Part shown: piece after piece, positions 21,806-32,700 of the stretch | Numbering within the stretch: the first letter of the stretch is position 1 | Layout of the letters: each line of letters begins with the position of its first letter | NCBI GenBank assembly: GCA_019055375.1 | Contig: JAHQIW010000121.1 | Coordinates: 186,001 to 250,000, forward strand | Direction of reading: 5' to 3' | DNA from: Parelaphostrongylus tenuis | Taxonomy: Eukaryota; Nematoda; Chromadorea; Rhabditida; Metastrongylidae | DNA length: 64,000 nt | Translations under genes and position numbers: made by a program | Notes under the pieces: model-generated | Seen by the model: only the letters and a program-made list of their open reading frames with translations | Told to the model about the DNA's origin: nothing | Database searches by the model: none

Positions 21806-22604
21806 ATCGTATAAATAATTATGTAAGTAGTGAAATAAATAACACATTTTTATATTCTGTAGATTACTAGTATTGCTGTATTTTCTCTATACTTCATTTC
21901 TGAATTTGGAATGACGAGCAATGTAGTCTAGCTAGAATTTGTTGCAAGATTTCAATGATACTTGGATGTCCCACAATTTCTTTTAGACTATTATTTCATT
22001 CAGTACTGGAAAATGTTTTGGTGGCTCAAGAAGACACTTGGATACGGCCGTAGCGCCACTGTTCGCCTTATAAATGGAACGTGCTTTTGCAAAGCGATGT
22101 TGCGATAAACACTCATGTAAAGCCCAAGTTCATGCCTCTGGGATTGGCAGAGCGTGCTGTTTAGGCTGCTCGACAACAAGCAGGAGTTCAGTACCAACGT
22201 CCACGGAAAACAACTTCGGAAGTCGGCTGCAGCGGTGCGAGAGAAGCGTCCGAAACTATTTAGTGTTGCCCTTCTCCTGGACACGCTCAGTCTCATATTA
22301 AAAAATCTTCACGTCACATTTTGAAGAAACTGAGCTAAACCACGGTGCCGCATTGAACGTATGACCCTGATAGCGCACTGTTGAATTACCATCTCTTCCA
22401 CGCTTTGACGCAGCGTCTGCAGAAGAGAAAATTTAGACGCTACAAAAACCTATAGAGTAACCTCATAGATATCCTTGATCGTGAGTCTCATTCTTTCTTG
22501 GAGAAAGGTACTCAATTTTGGCCCAGCAGGTGGTTGCAAATCGATGATCATGAAAGTGATGAGAATGCTGATTGATTGGTTTCTTTCATTAGACAACAAC
22601 TCTA
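21806..22604. other. Intergenic, nothing recognised
   Basis: No supported gene. Opposed frames at 22000-22301 overlap on both strands and show no family resemblance. Confidence 0.45.
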
Positions 22605-22935
22605 TTACCAAGTTGGTGCAGAAGTATGAGTGTTTCCGGTTTTATAAATTTTGACTTATGATAACTGGGCTTGAAAACATCCTTATTTGTCAAAATTATA
22701 ACCACTACAATAAACACATTTTTGGCGACGGTAAATAAGTTTGCTTATCATTGCAATGTAGTGAAGGCGCTTCCTCTGCAAGAAGCCATCCAGGTACTTG
22801 AAGAAATGGCAGTCGGTGAGCGGGTGGTCGAGCGAATACGGAGGATGAGGCAAAGCTTTGTAGCTCAATTCTTAGACTTTGGAAACGTGTGCGACGTGTA
22901 GCTGTCAACCGGCTATATAAAATCACTGTTACTTT
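22605..22935 (-). mobile_element. Mariner C-terminal fragment with terminal repeat
   Basis: The minus strand reads ALPHPPYSLDHPLTDCHFF, then KYLDGFLQRKR and RRQKCVYCSGYNFDK. This is the catalytic third-aspartate region (PHPPYSPDLAPSDYHFF) and tail of an irritans-type mariner. The expected SPD and SD are changed to SLD and TD, so it is dead. The 22607 end begins AGTTGGTGCAGAAGT, a typical mariner terminal inverted repeat. Confidence 0.8.
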
Positions 22936-23062
22936 TGAACCAAATTTTTCACCTTCACAAATTGTTCCAACTGATTGATGACATTAAACTGGTCATCGTT
23001 AAGTTTTCTTTCAGCATATTGCGTAGTTTCAAGAGTATCATTGCTTTTCTCATGATTGTAAT

Positions 23063-23455
23063 AAGGTTGGTAAAAAAGTAGTTGCTGTTTACGTATTGTT
23101 GAGATGATCCTCCTTTATGGAAATTCTTGAATCACCGTCGTGCTGTACGTTCGTCAGCGACTCCTGAGAAGAATGAGCTGATGATGTTACGAGTTGTCTT
23201 CGTTGCTTCATACCTATTTTCAATTCACGGTCTGAAATTGCCATAACTTTATATCAACAACACCCATTCCATAGTCTAAAACAGCAATTACTAAAGCGAC
23301 AAGTGAGAAGTCGTTAACAACAAAGCGTGGAACGCATACTGTGCATTGGAGTCATATAAAACATGACCACACTTATTTGAGAATTTATTCCAAGATCGAA
23401 CTGAAGGTTTCAACAATGCATAGACTGCCATTACTTTTGTACCAACTTAGTTAGA
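23063..23455. mobile_element. Deleted mariner (MITE-like), about 390 bp
   Basis: The left end GGTTGGTAAAAAAGTAGTTGC and the right end, complement of GTTGGTACAAAAGTAATGGC, are inverted terminal repeats of the mariner type whose consensus is GGTTGGTGCAAAAGTAATTG. No transposase frame is visible between them. The element at 58718-59110 has the same kind of ends and nearly the same length. Confidence 0.7.
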
Positions 23456-23689
23456 AAGTGTAGAAGTGCGATAAATTCTATCATGACCCTTTATTATATA
23501 TTCCCGGTGTCGATTTAATTTTTCTCTTTACCTGGAGCGTTCACGTGAAGTTGAATCAGTGATGTTAATCAGTGAGGTTAATAGTGATCAAGTGATCCCT
23601 TCAGCTTACACAGAGTGTAACTTTTACGACTTCGATTCCCTATATTAGATGTTCAACTAAGTTTCAGAACTTGATCCAGAAAATTAAAA

Positions 23690-24400
23690 TTTTCCATAAA
23701 AACAAGTTTTTCTGTTACCTACCTTGTGTAGAATTTTTTTGCGCATCACTTGGTATACTTTGTCCACATTGATGAAAAGTTGATCTTCTTCCAGAGCCAG
23801 CGTCGTGCAAATCAGTGGCTGTCATAAGGTCAGCAAAGAACACCAACACTGAGAACAAATCAATTTGCGCGAAACGCAATGGTGATCATTTTCTGGGGCC
23901 GAAGTGACGCGATTCATTGGGCTTGTTGGAGGCTGGTCAGACCATCAACGATGAGCGATATTGTCATCAACTGGACCGTTGCAATCAAGCATATTCATGT
24001 CACCGCCGTCGCCAAGTCATTTTGCTTCAAGACAATGCAAAGCCACACGTTGGTAAGAAGACAAGGAAGAAGTTGGGTTGGGCTGGGAGCACTTGGATCA
24101 TTCGCCGTATTCGCCGGATTTATCTCCGTCCGAATTCCAACTTTTAAGATCATTGGAACACTGGTTAAACAAGAAGAAGTTTTGAGCCATAAATCATTCG
24201 CGTCGAGAATTGACTGGTTGGTTTGTATCGCAGAATAACGAGTTTTATGAGAGCGAAATTGATTTGTTGCCAAAGCGTTGGCAAAATTTCATCCAGGCAG
24301 ACGGAAAATACTTCATTTAGTGTTATTTGATAGTTTCAGGTACTTGGAAAAATAAATTTTTGAATTTTTGCATCAGGTTTGGAAACTTAGTTGGACACTC
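23690..24400 (+). mobile_element. Mariner transposase remnant, C-terminal two-thirds
   Basis: Plus-strand pieces in order are HIDEKLIFFQSQRRANQWL (first catalytic region, HxDEKW in the family), VIIFWGRSDAIHW, LLEAGQTINDERYCHQLDR, VILLQDNAKPHV (second catalytic aspartate, QDNAxPH), and KKLGWAGS with a frameshifted SPDLAPSD region. The end, RRKIL near 24305, corresponds to the DG-Y-F terminus. Frameshifts separate the pieces. A GGTTTGGAAACTTAGTTGG sequence near 24377 may be the right terminal repeat. Confidence 0.85.
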
Positions 24401-24414
24401 AATAATAGAAGACG

Positions 24415-24515
24415 TGTAACCAAATGACACCGTGCCACCGATGAGGCACAAAGGCCGAAACACATGTTCAGCACTGTACAAGTGCCATATGCCATAACAA
24501 ACCTCATGAAAGACT
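24415..24515 (+). repeat. Partial PLE-type terminal repeat with hammerhead-like motif
   Basis: Only the 3' third of the repeat is present. The ribozyme-like part is CCGATGA (24438-24444, U4 changed to C), GGC-loop-GCC, GAAA (24457-24460), AC-ACAT-GT-T, then CAGCACTGTACAAGTGCC. GTGC and GCAC can pair two bases out from the core. It starts immediately after the mariner remnant at 23690-24400. Confidence 0.6.
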
Positions 24516-26024
24516 TAGAATATGCTTTCAGGATGTAGTATATATTTTAAGCGAGGTTTCAAAATAGTCTACTGAAAGTGTTGAAGCTATTAGCATTTGT
24601 AGTTACTCCAAACAACATACATAAGCTTTAACAATAACAGTTTACTAATGAGGGTTTTTCACTACAATTATCTTTCTGCAGTGCTGTAAGTTCTTGAGAG
24701 GGAGACAGTGAAAGTGGAAGACGAAAAAAGTGGGAATCCTGTTCAGATGCGGCGCACTGTACCGCGAAGCGTAGGATATTTGCTTGATATCCTCGACTGA
24801 TTTAGAAAAGTGAACGCCACACATGACCCACCGAAATGTGATTGTTTTTGTTACGTATATGTCTTTATTGCTGTTATCAAGTCTATTACTACAATTCCTT
24901 GCTGAACAAACTTCGTTAAGGCTCACCATCATTTTTTAGCGAGTATGCCTTGACCATTGTCTTTTCCATTTGTATAGACTAATAAACACGTCACCTCATT
25001 CTGTCTCGTGAAAGTGCACTAATGACCTGTACTGTGTTCTCAATCAGTTTGATTGATAATGCTATGTGTTGAACTTAATGATTCTATTGATGTTAATGAC
25101 AATCCTTAGTCTCCTTAGCGTTGACACGTTCGGTTCCTCGATAATATTCTCCATCATACTGAATAGTTTATCAAAAATGAAGCTGCGCATAGCATGCGAA
25201 ACCACTTCACCGATAACTCGTACTAATTTTTAAATTACTAATGAATTTCGAGAGTTAGGACCTATACAGATATATATAGCAGTCTCTCTTCCATCGTTCT
25301 ATAAGCATTAACTTTTAATATTCATTATAGGCACATATATTATCATGGCGGCTTTTGTCACTGGACAAGTGCACTATCTTACTCCCTCTACGTAGTCATT
25401 TTTTGTTGAATGTTCTGAAGACAATTTTCTGCACTTTGTCCAGTTCCTGTCTCTTCATATTATTTCAGTTTGACCACGTGGTTGTGACCATACACCAGTA
25501 CGCGAAAACCTGGTCAGCTCACGTGTTCCGACGGTTATCCTCTTGCACTTTCACCAATTTGAGTAAATTTTCTTCTGCGCAGTTCATTTTACTTTTTCCG
25601 TAAATGACCCTTTTCGACAGAAATTTGTAGTTCTACTCCTTCCATAGATGTTAACAGACTGTGTCTGTTTACAGAGACAGACTCTGAATCGTAGAAAATG
25701 TAAGAATAATTTTGCTCAATTCTTATTCTGAGTACGTTTTGCGCATGAGAAATTTGTGAGGTCAGACTACGTACTTTCTCCAAAGAAGCATTCGATCATT
25801 TGAGATCCACTGTCGTTTGCATTCCACTTTTGGAGATAGTCGATATAAGGTGTTCGGAATTATTTTGTCCTTCCCACTTCACACGGAGAACTCCTTGTTA
25901 GACCAATGCATTGTGTATCAGTGAATCCTACATAGATCTTCGCGATGATAATGCCAATACTTTTAACTTCACTATATAACTAAGAACAAACCCCGTAGTG
26001 AAATGAAACTAAGCATTTATTAGT
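24516..26024. other. Intergenic, nothing recognised
   Basis: A 95-codon minus frame (24645-24932) and an 82-codon plus frame (25355-25603) occur. Neither resembles a known protein, and I do not call them. Confidence 0.5.
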
Positions 26025-26465
26025 TTGGAAAGGAAGTTCTAAAAAACTGAAAATTTATACATGGATCTCAAACAAAAGCATCATAAGCTTTTTTTAAAAT
26101 AAAGGTCATCGTTTTCTATGACTCTCTGCCATCGATATGCCAAGTTTGGGATCTGGTCGAAGCATCATTCCTTTGACATCGATTCGGAGAACCCTTGACA
26201 TGCTTTTTGAACTTCATCAAACGATTCGAAGCAGTGAGCCTCAAAAAAGTGTTGCATGCCAAAGTCAGATGGAGCGCAATCTGGACTGTAGGCAAGATGA
26301 GGCAGAACCTTGGCTCCGTCCAATTCATAACTTGTCTTTGATATCTTTCGGCAGTGTGCGGTCTGTTGTCTCGCTGGCTTGACGTAGACTCGTGAAAATG
26401 AGGACGGTTGATATTAAGGCTCTCAAAGGAAAAATCCCGCATACAAAGCTGTAATATTTCCATGA
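26025..26465 (-). mobile_element. Mariner C-terminal fragment
   Basis: The minus strand reads QRDNRPHTAERYQRQVMNW (QDNARPHTA in the family), then LPTVQIALHLTL at the SPDLAPSDYHLF position, and FKKHVKGSPNR with a frameshift into DRWQRVIENDDLYF-like residues at 26100-26140. It is the same family as 32832-33760; both carry a CGTTTTC..GA(C/T)T.TCTGCCATCG segment. Confidence 0.75.
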
Positions 26466-26715
26466 TATGTATGGAAGTTATTCCTTACTTATCAAAATGT
26501 CCCAGAGCCAGAACATTCTCTCCAACCGTAGGTAGTACCTCGGAGGCAAAGCATACCTTTTGTATTCGTTAACGCTACGTAATAAAAAGGTCTTTTCAGA
26601 AACCAAACTCAACAATCAATAATAAAATTTCTATTTTTTTACGTTTCGAATGCCTTCTAATATATTGTGCGGAAAGAAGTGCTAAATGTTGATTTTCAAA
26701 AGTAGATGATCCTAT

Positions 26716-26770
26716 ATTTATGTATATATATATATATGTATATATATATACATATATATATATATTATAT
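26716..26770. repeat. TA-rich microsatellite
   Basis: Runs of TATATA interrupted by GTATATATATA and CATATATATA. The minus-strand frame that crosses it is an artefact. Confidence 0.9.
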
Positions 26771-28724
26771 AAAGTGTAAATTCTTGATCGGCTCTAATGT
26801 GAATAAAGGAAGGTTGCTGACCGATACTGTTTGTATGAGCCGTTGAATGCTGAGTAAAAATTTTGCACAAAAATTTACAAAACAAATTGGTGAATGCAGA
26901 CTTCGTGAAGGATAACTCCAGCTTCATACCAGAACCCTCCCCATACAATTTCGTTCCAAATGTCAAACATTGTAGAGCATGCGATTATGAATTATAGCTT
27001 TACAACACTCCTCAAATGACTCTTTTCTCAAGGGTGTAGCTTTGAGTTCAGAAGTAAGTATTTTCCGAAATGTGAGCGTTTCTCTCACTAAAAAACCTTT
27101 ACAAAAGTCTATCCAGTAGGATCCTTCTGCTGTGATCGAGTGACTCTAACATTAAAATTATACTGTATACGTGCTAACAGGTTCGAAGTGAAGATCAAAT
27201 AGCGGCATAACCAACAAGTTTTTATCATCTTTCGTTGCTATAATAAAGAGTAGATGTCCTTTCTAAAATTAAGTTTAGTATAAGAATCCGTATTGTTCAA
27301 ACTATCGAATGACTATAGAGGCATGAATGATATATAAAGAATAAGTTCAGTAACAACTGGAAGCATGTTCCTTTTCGCAACGACGTGGTTTTCGCGTTGA
27401 TAATAAAGAAATTTTTTTGGAACATAAGTGCTACTCAACTTAAAATTTTCTTCACAGTGTCTCTTCACCAACAGTCCACCAGTCAATATAGTTAATGTTT
27501 TCTTAGAGCCTTAATTTACTGAATAAATACCAAATTTTTATCGCGGCTCCTATCAACAGAAACCACTAGGCACGAGGCGCGCACGTTAGTGTCTCATATA
27601 TGAGTCACGCAGTAGTTAACGTGTCAATGTTAAGTGCCTTAGCGCGGTAAAATCAACTTGGATTAATATTTTTAGAGTGCTGATGTTGATGTACCGCAAT
27701 TTTATGCGGGCACTGGTGACATAAGTTATGGCTTCAGAATTTATCGACATCACCTACACGTAATGTACACGTACTTTATTTCGTTTGCGATCTTCATCCG
27801 TAAATGATGTTATCGATTTTTTTAATGCATGGAAGCGGCTCTGAACGTTTTCGCATTTTCACCACAGATATCGAAGGCAGATTTTTAGAAAAACTGAAGC
27901 ACTTTTTCCATTGTTTGTTATGTTGACGCATTTTTATGTCTTCATGTACTTCGCTCTAGTGTATGCTAGAACCCTTCGGTTCGATATGTACTGAAATGAT
28001 CGCTTGAGTGATACGGTACTACTTTTGTGATAGTGATACGGTACTACTTTTGATATATTTCTCCAAACTTAAAAAAGTGTGTATAACATTGGTTACACAA
28101 CTCTTGTAATAAACAGGTGGTTGTTGGTTCAGTCATTCACCATTGACAAACGAGGTCCTCCGTTACTCTAGTGCCAGCAAACTGCCACCAGATGTGTTTC
28201 AAAGAAATTTGGCACTGATTCAATAAATCGTCAGGCTGTTTGGCGTTATTGATGATTCATGGGTAGTTAAGCTTATAATTTCCTCCACAAGCCTAATCGC
28301 TGATCCTAGCATAGCTGGACCAGTCATGGACTCACGCGCATAGTTGTACTATCTATGAATTTCTGTTCGGTTAATCGAACATGATTTTTGAGACACAAAG
28401 TTCACTGATCTCTTCTTCAAATTCTCGACTCAGTTTAATGGAGCAGCACAATGATTGATGAAACAACAACAACAAGGAAAGGTAAGGTTATATCCTGGTG
28501 TAATGTAATGATGTGGACAATCAAGAAGCAAAGTTCGGCCTTCTTCCCAACGCTCTTCCGCAAATCGATGTGGTAGCGCCTCATCTACACTATCAGTAAA
28601 ATTGAAAAGAGAATCGTCTCTAACACTCATTTAGAATTTCCCTATGAAGACGAGGTCTTTGAGCAGCAGCCGAAATATTCTTATCCTCGCCTGTCGTTCA
28701 AAAGAGGGAGGATAAAACTTTCAC
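26771..28724. other. Intergenic, nothing recognised
   Basis: No gene. One local direct duplication, GTGATACGGTACTACTTTTG, occurs twice near 28010-28050. Confidence 0.5.
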
Positions 28725-28915
28725 CGTTGGTCAATCCATAAGGGATGCAACATGCTTTCGTCTTAAATTTTCAACATTGTCTGAAGTGCATAAAGTGCAT
28801 ATTCTGCTTTCACAATGATTTGCGATGGCTTACCGATGTACTGAGTCAGTGCTGCATCTTCCCAGACAAGTCTGATACCAATTCACCGATCTCGGAGGGA
28901 TGGAAGGAAAAGTGA
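28725..28915 (-). repeat. SINE family A, truncated
   Basis: Minus-strand body of the 20500 SINE. It holds complements of the CCTGAGGGATG-like tail segment, the CCTTTACAATGA-CTCGCGG-type segment (here TTTCACAATGATTTGCGATGG), TCCCAGACAAGTCTG and ACCAATTCACCGATCTCGGAGGGATGG. The tRNA-like head is missing beyond 28915. Confidence 0.75.
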
Positions 28916-29264
28916 ACATAGGAACGTTAAATTTTGTCACTGGCCACGTATGCGTTAATAACAGTATAAATAACACATGATTGAGCATCACTTTTCTGTT
29001 AGAACAATTTTGGTAGTGATAAATTGTTTGTGCCTGGTTGGTTTTTGTAGTCATTATTCGCAAATCTTTCTTCTAGTCATTGCAGCTGAGAACTATAGCG
29101 ATGAGCATTGAATAGTTTGCAATTTGATCCTAAGCGATTTGTTCTCTGTGATAAAAGTGCCCAACAATCAAATAAGCGCTTTTGCATTTTTCTACAAGCA
29201 TGTCACACATTCTCGAGCCTTTGACCTTCAGATGGCGCTCGGAATATGCTCACATTTGTGCATA

Positions 29265-29360
29265 CATATACATGCATACATACACGCAGTCATTGACATG
29301 CAAATGGATATTATATATATGCATACATATGTATGTATATATATATATATATATATAAGT
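29265..29360. repeat. Compound CATA/TA microsatellite
   Basis: Repeated ACATACA, then TATATA with GTATGTATATA interruptions. Confidence 0.85.
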
Positions 29361-29763
29361 ATATGTGAAGTGTACATTGACACACGCGTACATATGTACC
29401 ACACTCGACTGAAACTTGTCTATTAATCAACGTGGACAATCATGTCCATGGCATTCTTCTTCTTGTTTCTTCTTCTTCACTTCTTTTGCCTTTTCTAGCT
29501 GTTCCACTTCTTTTGTTTTCTATCAGACAAATCCATGCCCTCAGTGAATTTGCGAATATCACAAAAAGTGACAGTGTGCCGGAGTGCAATTGATGAATTG
29601 CTCGAACTTTCTTGTCTTTTCGACTACGTACAGAACACGTGACCATTTCTTATTCGAAAGCGTTTACGATACATCCAGTTCTTTTTCTTTCTCTTCTAAT
29701 ATTTTCTACAAAGGTAACGCCGTAAGTTTTTATAGCACATTCATTATACCTTGGTTTAGGCAA

Positions 29764-29773
29764 ATATTTTTAG
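29764..29773 (+). promoter_or_regulatory. Candidate spliced-leader acceptor of gene B
   Basis: ATATTTTTAG ends 18 nt before the ATG at 29792 and fits the nematode 3' splice consensus (TTTTTAG). The same TAG is an in-frame stop upstream of the ATG, so the start at 29792 is the first possible Met. A trans-spliced leader here would give a very short 5' UTR, as is usual in nematodes. A cis intron from an upstream non-coding exon is the alternative. Confidence 0.5.
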
Positions 29774-29791
29774 AAGGATTCGATTTGTCTG

Positions 29792-32700
29792 ATGCATAAC
29801 ATTAAAATTGCGGATTTTAACGTGGAGCCACAAGCTGCAAAAAGTCAGCAAGGAATTGTCGTCGCGTCGAGGAAGAAAGGCATATCGTAAGTTTTCTTTC
29901 AGTAATATTTGCTTTTAAGATTCTGTTCAGCCTTCCAAATTGAGTGCACATAAAGGAATAAACTTGAACACATGAAAACAAAATGTTTTGCTTACGTTTT
30001 ATGAAGTTTCATAAAACGAAAACTACTTTACGTACTAAGATTTGTTTACTTCAATCATAATCACTTTTTTCAAAGCTTGGACACTTTGAGACTGATCTTT
30101 CCGTGAATTTTCGTTCTAAATTATTTTATGAAGTATCTCAATCTAATCTTCAAGTATGAGCCGTCAATTCTCGAAAGAGATCTATTGATTGCCACATTCT
30201 CTTCCTTTCCCATTTTTCTAAGGAAAAGAATTTCTAGAAACTGATGTTCTTAGTGGAAACTGAAGTGTTTGTGATTGTACTTCACCCGATGGTAGTCTGC
30301 CTTTAAGATGCTCTCTTGTTAGAACTGATCGCTATAGTTTGTGAAAGATGTTGTCTACGTTTTACAGAAGATCCAAACATATTGGTGATCGTGTGGACGC
30401 TGTAGTAGCCATTAGTACAATGACTGTACTTTTCCAAACCACTGTTGAGTCGTACTAAATACTTCTCAAGCGCTTTTATCAATCTTTGAACCGAAGGATA
30501 GTACGAAAATTTTGGAAGATTGGTTTTCCTAGCTAAAACTGATCACTGATTATTGAAATCAATTCTGAATTCAATGCCACTCAATTACGCTGTGATCGAT
30601 TAGTCGCCAATATGTCATTCCAGTAACAAGTTGCCTATTGAAGTTTACTTCATCATTTTCAGCCAAATGAAGGACTTTCTTCCTGTCTAGTGATTAGTGA
30701 GATGCATTTTGAAAGCACACTACCTTTCGATGTACTTAGATTAGAATGGTTTGATCCATTCATTGTGAATCTTGTTCAGCAATCGGTGTTCAATCTGGTT
30801 AGCATCCTTGCAAGTATACTGTCAATCCCATCAGATAACGAAAGGTGTGGGGGCAAGATCGCCAAAGTGAAAAGCAGCAGTATCTTCTCGTTTTTCGCTG
30901 CATGATTCTTCAGAAGCTTGTGCGATATTTCGAAGACAATCCACTTTGTGAAGTGCTATTTATGGATGTTAACTTTGAGAACTTTTGAGCACCTTTTGAG
31001 AAAGAGTTCGAGTTCCTTTTCAATAAAATTATGTCACTCAAGAGCTCATAAGAAGGAACAGCGAAAGCGATATGGAGTAAGCTAATTTACAGCTGTAGCC
31101 TGATAAAAATTAAACGGATGAAGAATATGATCTATCCTAGAGAGTGCACCATGTAGTAAACTTCCTTATGCATTTCAAGATATAGGATGCATACTGGGCA
31201 TATACAATAACTTACAGCTGTTTATAAGTGTATGAAATCGAAAATTTCTTCTCTTAGCAAATCTTTGTAGCAATTTGCCGATGCCGGAACGACTTTATAT
31301 GACGCTTTCTCCTCACATATTTCAAAAACTTATTCATGAACATGACGAGAAATACATTATTCGACGTTGATAGCACTCCTTTTCAGTTTTCTATAATGAT
31401 TGAAAAAGACCGTCATAACGTCTTTGGTGAAACTTACAACATCGCACTTCATCAAATCTGTGAGAGAACGAAAAATCATTTGCAGTACATTTTTATCTAA
31501 GGAAAATTCAATTTCTTGGCAACAATAAATCACTTTGAAGTTAATCAGTCCAGGAGTCTAAAACATTCAAGATTTATAAATAGTGAGAAATATGAGAAGA
31601 TTCCATAGATTTGAGAAAGTCTGAAAACTGCTAGATGTGCAGTTATTCAAAATCAAGTGAACTGAGTTAGTTTTCTACCTGAGATCTTTCCATGTGTTTT
31701 TACAGAGCACATCTAGCCCTCATAAACCTCCTGAAGGGTTTGATTGGACCCGGGTGTTTTTCACTTCCGTTGGCATTTCGAGCATCTGGTGTTTGGGTAA
31801 GATGCACATCTATATTCTGTTTATCACCTAATTTTTTAAATTACAGTATGTGACTTGCATGAGCTGACTAATTTACATAGTTTTTTTACTTTATATAAAT
31901 AACTGTTCTTTGATGAGCAAAAAACAATCAGTTTATCAAATGACTGTGATCATTTTAACTTTAGGCCGGTTTTATACTGGTTTTTGCTATTGGAGTTCTG
32001 ACATGCCTATGTATGCTGAAGATCGTTCGCTGTAGTCAGTTTCTGACGTCGCGGTGAGCTTCAAACACGTTTGATAAATTGGACAAAACTTCCAAAGAAT
32101 GTCTTGGGACAATATAAGGACAGTGCAGCTGGTTTCAATTCAGAACATTGTCGATGAAAAACATGTACTTTGGATATCACGTGTTTGAAATTCCATCGTT
32201 TGACATCGATGAACTCAGAAATTTTTTGAGGAGATTTATTGCTCATTCCCATAACGTTCATAGATTGTTGCACAAGAGAGAATCAATTCTACTTTGAGTA
32301 AAGAAAGAACTAACATTAACTAATATTACCATTAATTTCCTAACTGGAAAATTTCTTTACAATGATATGCCTTCGATAGAACGTTCATCGAAACATTATG
32401 AGAATCGCAAATCCACTGTTCAAAAGAAAAAGCACAGCTTTTTGACACTGGCAAGAGAGGGGCGAATTCATTTTTCCATCGAACTGACACTATGAAAAAA
32501 AGTTGAGGATCTTTTCATGTTACCGAAATGACAGATAAAATTATTTTTAACAAAAATGTACAAAAGTGCTGCAATAGTGAATAGAAAACTGTTAAACATC
32601 GGTGAATCATCACTGCGGAATTAAATTTCACCAATGGCAATAATTGATTTGAATTTTTCTAGGAGATACGAAAAATTGGACTGTTTTTCGTGTAACTGTT

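Larger units (their letters stand above)
28916..29791 (+). promoter_or_regulatory. Upstream region of gene B
   Basis: The stretch before the gene B start codon. It holds a CATACA/TATATA microsatellite (29265-29360) and otherwise AT-rich sequence. No core promoter element can be picked by eye. The 71-codon frame at 29584-29799 ends in the trans-splice region and is not a gene. Confidence 0.35.

Noticed and set aside
30655..30905. Possible extra exon of gene B after the TTTTCAG near 30655
   Set aside because: Joined in the exon 1 phase it meets a stop after about eight codons, whereas exon 1 joins exon 2 (31706) directly in frame and gives the family's usual N-terminal sequence.
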